The position numbers were made by a program, and so were the translations under genes. Shown here piece after piece: positions 11,357 through 23,009 of a DNA stretch of 64,000 nt. Within the stretch, counting starts at the first letter, position 1. Every line of letters begins with the position of its first letter. The notes beneath the pieces are model-generated. The model searched no databases and had not been told where the DNA came from. It saw only the letters and a program-made list of their open reading frames with translations. The DNA is from Beauveria sp. NWAFU-1 (Eukaryota > Ascomycota > Sordariomycetes > Hypocreales > Cordycipitaceae). The stretch lies in contig JANBXD010000001.1 in NCBI GenBank assembly GCA_024472245.1, forward strand, positions 2,480,001 through 2,544,000, read 5' to 3'.

Positions 11357-12224
11357 AAGATACTACGCCACATGACACCTTCAATGTTGATGAATTTACG
11401 GAGTTCGTGATCGATTATCGGCGCTTTCACAAACAGTTGCTTGCATCAAACGCAGACGCTATCTCTGCACGCGTGAATACTGCACATAGAGAGGAAATGT
11501 ACATGACTACTAGTGGAAAGAGAAGAAAGATAAAACTTGCTCGGTAGAAACAGACGGCTCGCAACAATATTTTTTTTATAATTCCAGCGACAAGGACTCT
11601 TGTCTTTCTCTGCAGAACGCGGCAGGTGAAGGCGTGTTTCGTAACGCCCATTTATGCCAACGCGGCACAACAGCCGAGACTCGGTCAATCAGCAGGGCCA
11701 GTACTAACTTTGCAATCTGGTGGGTAATTCGGAATGATGCTTTTTTTTTTTGACTTGGTTTCATTTTAGCAGTCAGTCGAAGCAAATCGGATCGGCGGCA
11801 TAATTCATATTGCAATCAGAATCAATCACGTGATCGCTGCTTTTCGCGGAGAAGAACCTAACAACAATTCTTTGAAGAGATCGAAGAAAATAACAAGTCT
11901 TTGTTTTTCTGGTGTCTGACTTGATAAAACTTTTTAAGTCCTATTGACTCACTTCTTGTTTTGAGGAATAGTTCGGTCGCTACACAGTAAAGATCGCATT
12001 GCTGTCCAACAGGCACTGATCCGTGCCTCTCGTGCCAGTGCCCCGCCAAAGTTTTCGACAAGAGCACCAAGCTTCAGCCTTGGGATTTTGAACCACCCCC
12101 GAATCTCAGGCACGGCACGCGCATCACTACGGCGCTTATACCCACGATATTCAAACGATCAAGAAGAGGACAGTCGACTCACAGAAGCTCTTAACGGCAC
12201 AATAGACGGTAACACACAACCACG
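11357..12224. other. Intergenic region between the membrane protein and U2A' genes
   Basis: About 870 bp without a supported gene. It holds the 3' region of the PTH11-like gene and, on its right half, the probable promoter of the U2 snRNP A' gene. Homopolymer T tracts occur near 11570 and 11740. Short minus-strand frames here have no recognisable product. Confidence 0.6.
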
Positions 12225-13233
12225 ATGAGGCTTACGGCAGACCTCATTCGGGATTCCCTTTCCTACCTCAACCCTCTCAAGGAGCGAGAGCTTGACCTTC
12301 GAGGTGCGTTTGAAAAGAACAGATACTACTTGACTTGATAGCCTGAGAGCAGAAAATATTCATTCGTCATTTTGGCATTCGCAGGACACCGCATTCCCGC
12401 CATTGAGAACCTAGGTGCCGCCGGGGTAAGTCCTTACAGCGCCAACACTGACCGCTGGGAATGCCACCCTTCTGACCGTCTTGCTTTCACGTAGCCTCAC
12501 GACTCAATCGACCTCACCGATAATGACATCCAAGTTTTGGGCAACTTTCCCCTGTCGCCACGCATAACGACGCTGCTGCTGGCGCGCAACCGGGTCGCCA
12601 GTATCCAACCCACGATTACAAAGGCCATCCCAAACCTCAGGAACCTAGTTCTCGCGACGAACAATGTGGCAGAGCTGGCGGACCTGGACGTCTTGGGGAA
12701 GATGACCCGTCTTACACATTTGGTACTGGTTGACAACCCCGTCACCAAGAGAGAGGTACGGAGAGGGTCCTGTCGTGTGACTATGGGAGCGAGCCGCGTC
12801 TAATAAGGGTGCTACAGAATTACCGCTACTGGATCGTCTGGAAATGCCCATCCGTACGCTTTCTCGACTACCAAAAAGTAAAGGAAGTTGAGCGTGAAAG
12901 AGGGCGCGAGCTGTTTGGCACAGAAGAGGAGCCGACCGCACTCGCAGCCAAGGTGAGTTATGCAAACTTTTGCACCAGCTTTGCGTGTAGTGATTAACCT
13001 CTGCCAATGTACAGATTATGGGCAAGAAGACGACAACGTTCGACGCACCGGCAAACGGCGACGCAGAGCCACGCTCGAAGCTTTCGAGGATAAAGCTGAC
13101 AGATGAAGAGAAGAAGAGATTACAAGACCGGATCAAGAAGGCCACTAGCCTGCAGGAGATTATCGCTCTCGAAAAAGAGCTTAACGAAGGACGTCTACCA
13201 GCTGGCGTTGCTGGAAATCACATGGAGGAATAA
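12225..13233 (+). CDS. lea1: U2 small nuclear ribonucleoprotein A'
   Basis: Five exons (12225-12303, 12385-12425, 12495-12755, 12818-12952, 13015-13233) encode 244 aa. The N-terminus MRLTADLI and the segment RELDLRGHRIPAIENLGA match the U2A' family, followed by leucine-rich repeats (for example IDLTDNDIQVLGNFP and LVLATNNVAELADLD) and the C-cap VRFLDYQKVKEVERE. The lysine/glutamate-rich tail ends at about the usual length (human about 255 aa). U2A' binds U2B'' and stem-loop IV of U2 snRNA and is needed for branch-site recognition in the spliceosome. All splice sites are canonical and preserve frame. It faces the Dpb3-like gene tail to tail, about 200 bp apart. Confidence 0.93.
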
Positions 13234-13434
13234 AAAGGCGCAATTTTGAACTACTCACTTGATGATTTTGTTACTTGAGAGTTTCCCGACGAGCATTTAG
13301 TCAGGTCAGGCAAAAGTTGGAATCGGTGTTGACGGGGTTTGCTATTTCCCTTGTTCGGGGGTAGAAACAAAATATATTTCTCTCCATTCACCCCTAACTT
13401 ATATCATGAGAGGTGTCAGAACGAATACACATCA

Positions 13435-14171
13435 TTACTGGCCTCCCATGCTGACATCGGGGTCCCTTGACTGCGCCGCCTGTCTCATTTCTAGCTCTAG
13501 TTGGTCATTCGGGTCGTATCTGTCGTCTGTCCGCAAAGGCACGTTGAAGAGGCCTTTGTCGCCATTGACCAAAACACTGCTATTGCTATTCGCTGGCTCT
13601 TGCGTAGACTGTAGCCCTTCGTCCGAGGTGACATTTTCACCGCTAAGGCGGGCTTGAGTGGCGCTGGCCGCCGCCAACGCCTTTTTGAACGGCACCGTCT
13701 TTGGCACAGTGTCTTCCAGGAACTCGAGGTTATCATGGTGCGAAACTGCGCTGGCTAGTAAGGGTATGCCAGATTAATGACCTGTTCAAACACAACCAGG
13801 GTTACAGGACCACACTTACCAATATCCTTGTACTGGACGTTCTTGCGCGGCTTTCTGTCTAGCTTGGCCTGAGTATGAGCCTCGGTCGCGAGGTGTTGAA
13901 TAAACATTTCCTATCGACTGTTAGAGCATCCCTATATAAGGACTCATGGCCGATAAAGTACGTACTGCGGCCAACGTGATGACAAAGGCGGCGTTGTTGG
14001 AGCACATGGCTACATCAGGATCTTGGCTGATGATCTTCTTGACTCTCGACACTAAGAAGCAAGGTTGTAAGTGCGCTGCTTGTGCATTGACGTCGAGTGC
14101 ACCTTACGAGGAAGCTGAGTTTGCCCAGTCGGCTCCTTTCTGGGCGGAATAGCTGTTGTGTTGTAAGGCAT
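13435..14171 (-). CDS. dpb3: Histone-fold protein, DNA polymerase epsilon subunit C / POLE4-CHRAC type
   Basis: Minus-strand exons 14171-14108, 14051-13966, 13910-13820 and 13754-13435 give 186 aa. After a short N-terminus (MPYNTTAIPPRKE) the sequence follows an NF-YC/POLE4-like histone fold: LSRVKKIISQDPDVA, a helix NNAAFVITLAAEMFIQHLA, then RKPRKNVQYKDIASAV and FLEDTVPKTVPF, the last being the characteristic end of the fold in Dpb3/POLE4 and CHRAC proteins. The C-terminal 80 residues are acidic and low in complexity, as in other fungal members. The family supports replisome chromatin handling and epigenetic inheritance as a partner of Dpb4. Alternatives are other histone-fold subunits with the same core. 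Start is the only ATG upstream that splices in frame. Confidence 0.82.
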
Positions 14172-14708
14172 GGTGGCGTGGGCGTCGCGCCGAGTTTGTT
14201 GATAAGCCGCAAGTTACAAGGTCGGGCCGCGTTGCGTTTTCCGACTTGCAATAGCAACGAAACGTTCTGTTCGAGAAAATATGACAAGTGGGCTATAGCG
14301 ATGTAATGCGCGATAGAAGCTTGTGGACGGTGAGAATTGGTTGACGTGGATAACGCGACAAGGAGTAGCTAAAAGTACTTAACGCGTCCCAGCGCAACCG
14401 GAGTTCTGTGGTTTGCACGTGGGTCTTTTCTTGGTGGTGGCTGGCAGCCTGGCACTTGGTGCCGACCACTTTCTCGCTGGAGACCCCTGTAATATTGCCG
14501 CAACCTGCAACTTGAAGCTACGTCAGCCAGCCCGTCCCAGCCTCACAGCACCGCTCGTCGCAACCTCGACAATTCCCTGCACATACGGCGCAAAGCGCGA
14601 CGGAAACGGATTCCTCAAAGTCATCGAGCCAGGCATCATCCAATATCCAAAACGCAGCTATCATCGTCGAGCCATCACCCCCGCAACAATGGTCAGACTG
14701 CCGCCAAG
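14172..14708. promoter_or_regulatory. Divergent promoter region, Dpb3-like / CLC genes
   Basis: The 537 bp between two divergent starts must serve both genes. An open frame at 14413-14712 on the plus strand is probably a shadow in the CLC leader. No individual factor site can be assigned from sequence alone. Confidence 0.5.
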
Positions 14709-17318
14709 ATGACCTCCCCGACAACGTCATTTCGGCCGCAGCCAGGGCGGCGGCCGTCCATCAGCTCGCGGCTTTCCTTTGCGGTGTCGCATGCCGAGGC
14801 CGGAGAGGGCCCCGTCGCTGCCGTGCCCGCGCAGGTGCAAATCGCGGAAGAAATCGCCGAGATTAAGCGGTACGAGGACTTTACGACGATAGATTGGGTG
14901 CAGGACGCCGCACGCGAACAAGCCAGACGAAAGTCGAAGCAACGGCGCGCGGCCGGCCTCTACGCGCAGGGACAGACGAGCTGGCGCCATCGTGCGTCGC
15001 AGTCGTATGACGCCGCCCAGGGATGGATTGTCGTCACAATTATTGGCGCCGCGATTGGCTTGAATGCAGCATTCTTAAACATTGTCACGGAATGGCTGGC
15101 GGATATAAAATTGGGCTACTGTACAACCGCATTCTATCTCAACGAGAACTTCTGCTGTTGGGGTGAAGACAACGGTAAGGCACATTCAAAACAACGAGTA
15201 TTGGCGTACCTGGTCTCATGCTAAACTGTTGCAGGTTGCCCTCAATGGCACAGATGGACCGGCTTCGCCCCTTTCAACTACTTTCTATACATGGCATTTG
15301 GAGTATGTTGGCACCCTCTCTTGTGTGATCACGGTACTAACACCACATAGACCATATTTGCATTTGTTTCCGCGGCCTTGGTCCGATCATTCGCGCCCTA
15401 TGCCGCTGGGTCTGGCATCTCGGAGATCAAGTGCATCATTGCAGGCTTTGTTATGAAGGGCTTCCTCGGGTTCTGGACGCTCGTCATCAAGTCTATATGC
15501 CTTCCTCTGGCTATTGCGTCCGGGCTCTCCGTCGGAAAGGAGGGCCCCAGCGTGCACTATGCAGTCTGCACCGGCAACGTCATTTCGCGACTCTTTAAAA
15601 AATACAGAAACAACGCCTCCAAGACGCGGGAGATTCTCAGCGCCTGCGCTGCTGCAGGTGTGGCGGTTGCATTTGGCAGCCCTATCGGAGGTGTGCTATT
15701 TTCTCTCGAGGAAATGTCTAGTTACTTTCCCCTCAAGACAATGTGGCGCAGCTACTTTTGCGCCCTGGTCGCTACGGCTGTTTTATCAGCAATGAACCCG
15801 TTTCGAACTGGGCAGCTCGTCATGTTCCAGGTCAAGTATGACCGCGACTGGCACTTTTTCGAGATTCTCTTTTACATCATTATTGGCATTTTTGGTGGAC
15901 TCTATGGCGCATTTGTTATCAAGTGGAATTTGCGGGTGCAAGCTTTCAGGAAAAAGTATCTCGGCAACTATGCGATTCTGGAGGCTACTCTGCTTGCTGC
16001 TGGAACTGCCATCATTGCTTACCCCAACGTGTTTTTGCGCATTGACATGACTGAGAGCATGGAAATCCTCTTCCTCGAATGCGAGGGAGGTGAAGATTAC
16101 CAGGGTCTCTGCGATGCAGACAAGCGCTTCTGGAACATCATGTCACTCACCATTGCTACTGTCCTGCGAATGTTCCTCGTCATAATCTCATACGGGTGCA
16201 AAGTCCCTGCCGGTATCTTTGTCCCTTCAATGGCTATTGGCGCGTCGTTTGGACGAACCGTCGGCATCATTGTTCAAGCCATTTACGAAGCCAATCCAAC
16301 GAGCGTCTTCTTCTCGGCATGCAAACCCGACGAACCATGCATCACACCAGGCACGTATGCATTTTTGGGCGCGGCTGCTGCGCTAAGTGGCATCATGCAC
16401 ATTACTGTCACAGTTGTGGTCATCATGTTTGAGCTGACGGGCGCATTGACTTACATCTTGCCGACCATGATTGTCGTTGGCGTCACGAAGGCCGTGAGCG
16501 AGCTCTTTGGAAAAGGTGGCATCGCCGACCGCATGATTTGGTTCAATGGCTTTCCATTTTTGGACAACAAAGAGGACCACAACTTTGGCGTGTCTGTTTC
16601 GCAAGTCATGCGTTCTTCAGTGGTTTCGCTTCCTGCAAGCGGTATGACGCTGAGCGAGGTCGAACCACTCTTGGCCGATGATAATTATCAGGGGTTCCCG
16701 ATTGTCACAGACAACAACACCAAGACCCTGGTTGGTTACATTGGGCGTACGGAGCTGAGGTATGCGATTGATCGCCTCCGACGTGAAAGGCCTATGAGTC
16801 CGTCTGCGCGATGCCTCTTTACGCCACCACTGCCAGCAAATTCCGCAACATCGATTAATACAGCCGTTAATGTGAACATGGAGTCGATGCCGTCCACGTC
16901 ACTCGACTTTGGCCGATACGTCGATGCGACGCCCGTCACGGCGCATCCGCGGCTACCGCTCGAAACCGTCATGGAGCTCTTTCGCAAGATTGGGCCCCGT
17001 GTTATTTTGATTGAGTATCATGGCAAGTTGACTGGTCTAGTTACCGTAAAGGACTGCCTCAAGTACCAGTTCAAGGTAGAGGCCGAGGAGAACCCAAAGG
17101 ACGACCAACATATTATTGAAAGCCAGGAGCAAGTATGGGCTGCCATTCGCCGCGCCAGCACCTGGGTATCAGATCGCATATGGAGCGTTTCCGGAGGCAG
17201 GATTCGGCTTAGTGGGCAGTTTGATGAAGACAGATCAAGAAGTCGAGGCGATGCCATACTAGACGGTGACGAGGATGTTGGCGACGAAGGGCTGGAAATG
17301 GAGAGGCGCCGGTCCTAG
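14709..17318 (+). CDS. CLC-family chloride transporter (Gef1-like)
   Basis: Exons 14709-15174, 15235-15302 and 15351-17318 encode 833 aa. CLC signatures are present: GSGISEIK (selectivity filter region), GKEGPSVHYA with the gating glutamate at residue 242, FGSPIGGVLFSLEE, and KVPAGIFVPSMAIGASFGR. About ten to twelve hydrophobic helices precede two C-terminal CBS domains (about residues 590-660 and 704-750; the second ends in GLVTVKDCLKY). The gating Glu and the second Glu in the FSLEE motif are characters shared with proton-coupled CLC exchangers, which in fungi act in Golgi, endosomal or vacuolar membranes and support cation homeostasis; exact location here is inferred. The N-terminal 100 residues are polar and cytosolic, containing the FTTIDWVQD motif conserved in eukaryotic intracellular CLCs. 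Confidence 0.93.
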
Positions 17319-17441
17319 ATTTACAAATATATAATAGTTGCATAGAATTTGACACTTTTCGAACGGCCCTTGGAACTCCGTTGTGCATCTGACGAGTCTA
17401 GGGATCGACTATGATACAAAACAACTGGAAAATATGTTGGA

Positions 17442-18365
17442 TTATTGCACTGGAATGTCTGGAACATCAGAGTCATCTTCATCATCCTTGTATGCAGACT
17501 CATCTGCCTCTTGAGCAGTGCCATCGTTCCCGAGGACAATGAGCGGCTCTGCCTCCACGGTGGCGTCCGCATCCACGGACTCATCGCCATCATTCTTGCG
17601 CCCGGTAATGACGTTGCCCACCACGAGCAGAGCGGCCCCAGCCCACCAAAGAGGCGGCAGCTTCTCAGAGAAGACGGCGATGCCTAGCATGGCGGTGACG
17701 ATGAAGTTGGAAGACGTGTTCATGATGGAGACTTGCGTGGCCGATGTGCCTCTGGCCAAGGCGGTCGTGAATAAAGACCACATCTGAAAGGGTTACTATG
17801 CGTCTCGTATGAAGAGAATTTGGAACGACTTACGACGCCATTGAAGACGAGATTCAATATGAAAAACATCTGCTCATCAGAAAAGTTTCTGTGGTTAGCT
17901 TGGACTTGCCCGTCGTGATTGTTGATGCTTACGGCTCGAACCACATATTCAACAACGGACTTGTATTCTGACAGGCCCACTAGTTTGGATATGCCGTTGG
18001 AAAGACTCGTCGTCAGCTCCGTCGTTGTCCTGCGATTTTTCAGTTTTATTTCGTGAGCGCGAAGCTGTGAGTGCACCCGGAGTGAGAGAGACGCCGTCCC
18101 AAGGGGGTTTCGCGTTTCAAGCAAGAGAGAGGCAAGAGACCACAACGTACAGTTTCGCAAAGGCTCCGTTAAAGGCGGCGCAGACACCACTGGCAATGGC
18201 AAAGACGATCCATTGCGTCCGCGTGCTCCATTGTCTGGCCGTGGCCGGTTCCGTCGTCGTCATCGTGGCTTCGTTGCTGCTGCTGCTGCGCGCGGCTGTT
18301 GGCTGTTCAGACCTTGTTGTTGCCGCGATTGTGTCTGGAGCTGGTCTGCGACGCTGTCGGACCAT
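17442..18365 (-). CDS. TMEM42-like small membrane protein (EamA/DMT-type)
   Basis: Minus-strand exons 18365-18151, 18029-17933, 17869-17834 and 17783-17442 encode 229 aa. The first ATG in frame at 18365 opens a polar N-terminus of about 45 residues, then a helix IVFAIASGVCAAFNGAFAKL, a loop, FFILNLVFNGVMWSLFTTAL, a helix VSIMNTSSNFIVTAMLGIAV, SEKLPPLWWAGAALLVVGNVI, and an acidic cytosolic tail. Order and motifs match the TMEM42 family, which has half of an EamA/drug-metabolite-transporter fold (about four to five helices). No transport substrate is established for the family. The 36-nt third exon is unusually short but keeps frame and completes the conserved FNGVMW junction. The stop is 123 bp from the CLC stop (convergent). 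Confidence 0.82.
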
Positions 18366-18893
18366 TTGCGCAGGTTTCAAGATATTTAGACTTCTGAGAG
18401 GCGGACCGAGATATTATAGAAGCAAACTGATAATTTGGGTTCGCTGGTCTCTGCCAAGCAATGGGCGCTGGATAATAAGGGGGGCAAGCTGCTACGTCAA
18501 TGGATGCGCTGGGAGTTTTTGGTGGACTGGCTAGGTAGTGGCTCCAGCGGAGAGATGTTGGATGTTGCCGTGGCACCTACAGTGATGCCCGATCTGAAGC
18601 ACGTCTATTTGAGACAAACGTAATGTTATAGTCGTCTGGAATTACAAGTCAATTCGCAGTGGTTTCATTTCTTCGTCTAAAGCAACAAATCACCGCAAGA
18701 GCACCAAGCTCGCGCCATCTACCAGCCTCCGTCCACGTACTAACTGGCAAACAGCCCCCCACCGAAACGAATGCGCCAGTCTCCAAGAATACCTTGCCCA
18801 TGAAACGGGTGTACACAAAATAACGCCGAATAAAATGCACCCAAAACCCAATCTCGTGTTCCCAATGAGGATGCCATCGTCTTTCCAAAGCCC
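18366..18893. other. Spacer between TFIIA gamma 3' end and TMEM42-like 5' end
   Basis: 528 bp with no supported gene. It should contain the TMEM42-like promoter (left side) and the TFIIA gamma terminator (right side). Open frames reading through here are continuations of flanking non-coding sequence. Confidence 0.6.
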
Positions 18894-19407
18894 TCACGCG
18901 CCCTCGCCCGGTCGCTTGGCGTTGCAGCTGACAATCTTGACCTTGTCCGCCTGCACGGTCTGGCTGCCATTGTCCATCTTGAACGTGACGTTCTTGATGA
19001 GAAACGTCCACACCTCGTCGCAAAGTCTGTACGTGTCGAGGCTGCCCTGTCGCATGAGCAAGCGCCGAAGAAAAGGCACAACTCGTTAGCAAAAATTGCG
19101 TCCCTGCTCTGCGCCATAAGAGGCATCTCTTCCCGGCGCCAACTCACCTTGAATTGCAGACGGCTGCGCACGTTCTTCTGTAGCGCTTCCGTGATGGCCT
19201 GATCAAACGTGCCCAGAATCTTCATGGCCAGCTGGGGATGGATGCGGGACTCGCTAATCAAGTCGTCGAGCGTGTCCGTCAGCGCGAGGCCGATGCTGCA
19301 ACAAGGTAGGCGGGTTAGCACGGTTCCGCCCCAGCGCGCAGGCGAAGTGGGAATCAGTACCTGCTCCGACGATAGAGCTCGTAGTATGATTGGTTGCCGC
19401 TTGCCAT
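18894..19407 (-). CDS. toa2: Transcription initiation factor TFIIA small (gamma) subunit
   Basis: Exons 19407-19361, 19295-19148 and 19046-18894 on the minus strand encode 115 aa, the normal length for this subunit. The protein starts MASGNQSYYELYRRSSIG and continues LTDTLDDLISE, then LQFKGSLDTYRLCDEVWTF and FKMDNG, ending in the beta-barrel strand VKIVSCNAK; all are hallmarks of TFIIA gamma. The product pairs with the alpha/beta subunit (Toa1) to stabilise TBP on TATA DNA in the nucleus. It is head-to-head with the V-ATPase c'' gene. Confidence 0.95.
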
Positions 19408-19770
19408 GATGCCTGGATTCCGTCCGCTGGTTGTATCAATATTATCGAAATAGACGATCTGTTAAAGCGCAGATGAATTTGCCAAGTTTACTTCTGATGC
19501 TTTAGCATAGGTTGGAGAAGGCGACCTCGCTCTGCTGACTAAGACCTCTACAGGCTGAGCCACACATCGGCCAGGCAGCCTCACTTGTCTGTCATGTGAC
19601 ATCCACCAATGCTTTAGTGGATGCCTTGCTCAAAGCGCAGCTGTCTGAGCGGGCAATACAGGGCGTTTCGCGCCAGATCGACTCGAGTTGGGAGCTCCGA
19701 CAAGCTTGCATGCCTCTGCAACGACGCAACGCCCTTGTCGTCACACTCCAACACCAAACAAGCCGGCGCA
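19408..19770. promoter_or_regulatory. Divergent promoter, TFIIA gamma / V-ATPase c''
   Basis: Only 363 bp separate the two divergent start codons, so this short interval must carry both core promoters. No clear TATA box is visible, as usual for constitutive genes. Confidence 0.55.
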
Positions 19771-20592
19771 ATGAGCTTCTACTACGGATTCGGCGGCATA
19801 GGGTCGTTTCTGACGGTGGTCGGATTATGTACGGCTTTCTCTCTGATGGACGCAGGACCCAGGTCCTGGTTTGTGCTAAACGCCAGCTGACGTCGTCGCC
19901 TAGATATGCTCTTCACCGGCAGCGGTGAATCCTTCAACGTCGGAGCCTTTCTCGAAAGCGTCTCGCCATTCACATGGGCTGATCTGGGTATTGCCCTTTG
20001 CATCGGCCTGTCAGTCGCCGGCGCGGCCTGGTGCGTTGCCCCCTCCCGCGACACCTAGCAGGATGCTGCTGCTGTTTCGGGGCTACAATCACTAACGGAT
20101 TGGGATGTCTAGGGGTATCTTCATAACCGGCTCCTCTATCCTCGGCGCAGCCGTCAAGGCTCCTCGAATCCGAACCAAGAACCTGATCTCAATCATCTTC
20201 TGCGAAGTTGTCGCCATTTATGGCGTCATCATGGCCATTGTCTTTTCCTCCAAGATCGACAACGTTTCCGGCCGTGACCTATATTCCGCCGACACCTATT
20301 ATACCGGGTTTGCTCTTTTCTGGGCTGGTCTGACTGTCGGCCTGTGCAATCTCGTTTGTGGTATTGCCGTTGGAATCAACGGTAGTGGTGCGGCTCTTGC
20401 CGATGCTGCGGATGCTACATTGTATGCCTCAATGGAACAGGAACAAGGCGGTAAATCCCATCTGCTAACCGATAGTATAGGTTCGTCAAGATTCTGGTTG
20501 TCGAAATTTTCAGCTCCGTCCTTGGTCTCTTCGGTCTCATCATTGGCCTCCTTGTTGCACAAAAGGCCCCTCAAATCGGAAAGAGCGTCTGA
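19771..20592 (+). CDS. vma16: V-type proton ATPase c'' proteolipid subunit
   Basis: Exons 19771-19828, 19904-20030, 20113-20421 and 20481-20592 encode 201 aa. After an extra N-terminal helix (MSFYYGFGGIGSFLTVVG...), the sequence shows two proteolipid repeats: GIFITGSSILGAAVKAPRI followed by NLISIIFCEVVAIYGVIMA, whose Glu93 is the proton-carrying acidic residue, and later GLTVGLCNLVCGIAVGI and FGLIIGLLVAQKA. Five helices and about 200 residues fit Vma16/c'' rather than the shorter c (Vma3) or c' (Vma11). It is part of the rotating V0 ring acidifying vacuoles and endosomes. Introns are short with perfect frame continuity; the last intron lies before FVKILVVEIF. Confidence 0.95.
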
Positions 20593-20872
20593 GGCGGCAC
20601 AGCTCATGGACTTGTTTTGACGACATTTTATCAGCAACCATGCAGCTCCGATAGCAATGATGAGTGGAGAAAATATATGCATTAGACTAACACGCGTGGT
20701 CTGGCGTTCGGAAAGATCGGTCAGGGAAGCATGTGCTTTCCGGATGTATTAATATGTTGTACATCAGCGCAAAGATCAATAAATGCAAGAATCATCGTTC
20801 CATCCTGGTTGCACTCGTATCTGCCTTGTTTGTTATTGGCCCTGCTTTCATACATGGCGGCTGGGTGATCCT

Positions 20873-23009
20873 CTATGAACTCCTAACTGCATTCATCAAG
20901 AGGGCATGAGCCTTGGAGCCCTTGTCCATCTTTCCTTTGCCGCTCGGCAGGCATATCAATGCATTTGCGGAGCGCAGACTGCCAACCCGCGAGCTTCTCT
21001 GTCCACCAGTACTGTTCGCTGTTAGCTGGCCATCAGGTCCGACGGTCAATACGGCGCGGTGGTACTCGGGACGGGGGTCCATATGGAAGTCGTGCCCCAA
21101 GATGACGGGCACTCTGGGAAGACCGACTGGGTAGATACCAGACTGCTTGTGGAGCGACGGCAGGACAAAGAGGTGAAAGGTGACCAGCGCCGAGGCGGGG
21201 TTTCCAGGGAGCGAGAAGATGACTTTAGATACGCGCTGGCCAGCATTGTCCTTGATCGGGACGGTCGCAAATGTGGTTGGCTTGCCGGGCTTCATCGCAA
21301 CACGGCCGAAATGAATCGTCCCCCCCAAAGAGCGCTCGATGGTCGGCTTCAGGAGATCGAGCTCGCCCATGGATACGCCGCCCGTGGTGATTAGCACGTC
21401 GGCCCGTCGCAGGCCGGAGCGCAGAGTTTCTTCCAGGGAACTGGACTGGTCTTGTGCAATGCCCAGATCAACGACTTCGTATCCCCACTCCTTTGCAGCA
21501 GAGATCAGTGTGATGCGGTTTGTGTCACGCACCTCGCCAAGTTTCAGCGCGCCGGGGCGATTGTACTCTATGATCTCGTCGCCCGTGGATAAGATAGCAA
21601 TGACTGGCCGTTTGTAAACGGCGACTTCGGCTACTCCGACAGACGCCAGAAGACCGATTTCACCACCGACGCCAGAGATTGTCTCTCCCTTGCTCAGAAT
21701 CGTAGTGCCTTGCTTGACGTCGCTGCCCACCTCGCGAACATTTTCGCCTTCTCTGACACCTTCGGCTTGGATTTCCACCTCCTTCTCTTCCTTTCCGTCG
21801 TCCGTCATGGTCTTGAGAACGGTGTCTTCGACCATGATAACGGAAGTCGCCCCGGGAGGCAGCGGTGCACCGGTTGTTATTCTCGCAATTTGGCCTTCCT
21901 GGAGGGCGGCAATTTCTCCCGGCGCCGCATGCGAAACACCAACGACGGGGAAGACGCCCTTTAAGTTGCCGTCTTTTGGTGCGACAACGGCGTATCCGTC
22001 AACGATGCTGGCTCTGAAAGCGGGGACATTCTCACATGCCTGGACTTCTTCGGCCAGCACTGATCCGATTATTTCCTGATCAACTTTTGTGTGCACAACT
22101 TCCGGTTGCGGCGTAAATTCATCTATCATGGCAAGCGCATCATCGACAGATACCATGGGATATGGTGATTCCCGATGGCGACGTGTTGGCCCGAGAGTTG
22201 GGTCGTTGGAAAGCGGTTCAGAACCCGGCTTCGTATGGCGGACTAGGTTTCCATGTCCATGTCCATGTCCATGGCTGTGGCTATGGCTATGGTCGTGTCC
22301 GTGATGCTCATGTTCATGGGTGTGCGAATGACTGTGTGAATGATAAAGTGAATGGCCAACGATTCCAGCTTCTTCCTCCAGCTTTCTTGTACCACCAGAA
22401 TGCAATTGTCTTGAGTTGGCACCAGCAGCTTGCAGACAGGCATGCGGCAAAGTTTTGATGATTGCTTGTAGGTTCTCCTTGGCACCTTTCGGAGATCCCG
22501 GCAACGTGGCAATGACAGTTCTGTTTCTCACACCCGCAACAGGGCGAGACATCATGGCAACTGCTCGGCTATCAGTATCAGACAGCAGAGCTTGGGAATG
22601 AACTTACAGGGAGTGACAGCCAGTGATGTGGACAACATAGCATGAACTAGACCGGGAGCTTGCTTGTGAAGTAAAGCGGTGACTGCCTGTCTCTATTGAT
22701 CAGCACATGGAGATTCATACAATAAACCATCACAGCTCGTACCTCCGGGGTAGCATCAGACACGGCGAATCCAGTGCCTCCCGTTGTGATGATAATATTT
22801 GGTGCGTCGGGTCCATCTGTCCACTGCATAATCTGCTTTTGGATATCAATGACAATGTCAGAGACAATCTTTTCATCCGTGACAGCCCATTTTCCTGCGC
22901 CGTCAATGTTGAACACCTCTCGGAGAACCGCGGCGGAGGCGTCTGTTGACGGGTCCAGTGCCGCAGTGGTGGACACGATGAGAACGGCTGCAGTGAGCGG
23001 CTCGGCCAT
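20873..23009 (-). CDS. cnxE: Fused MogA-MoeA molybdenum cofactor enzyme (gephyrin type)
   Basis: Minus-strand exons 23009-22743, 22686-22608 and 22560-20873 encode 677 aa. The N-terminal MogA (G) domain contains ITTGGTGF at residues 74-81 and the segment APGLVHAMLS; joining exons 2 and 3 recreates TPFAMMSRPVAGVR, the conserved end of the domain. The C-terminal MoeA (E) domain (about residue 270 onward) contains VDGYAVVAP, ITTGAPLPPG, GEVRDTNRI, TTGGVSMGELD and SLPGNPASALVTF. The enzyme adenylates molybdopterin and inserts molybdate to make Moco for nitrate reductase and other molybdoenzymes in the cytosol. The order G then E matches gephyrin and Aspergillus CnxE and is opposite to plant Cnx1. 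The linker holds a stretch with about 17 His in 37 residues (about 22240-22350), alternating with Ser, Gly and Glu. Confidence 0.92.
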
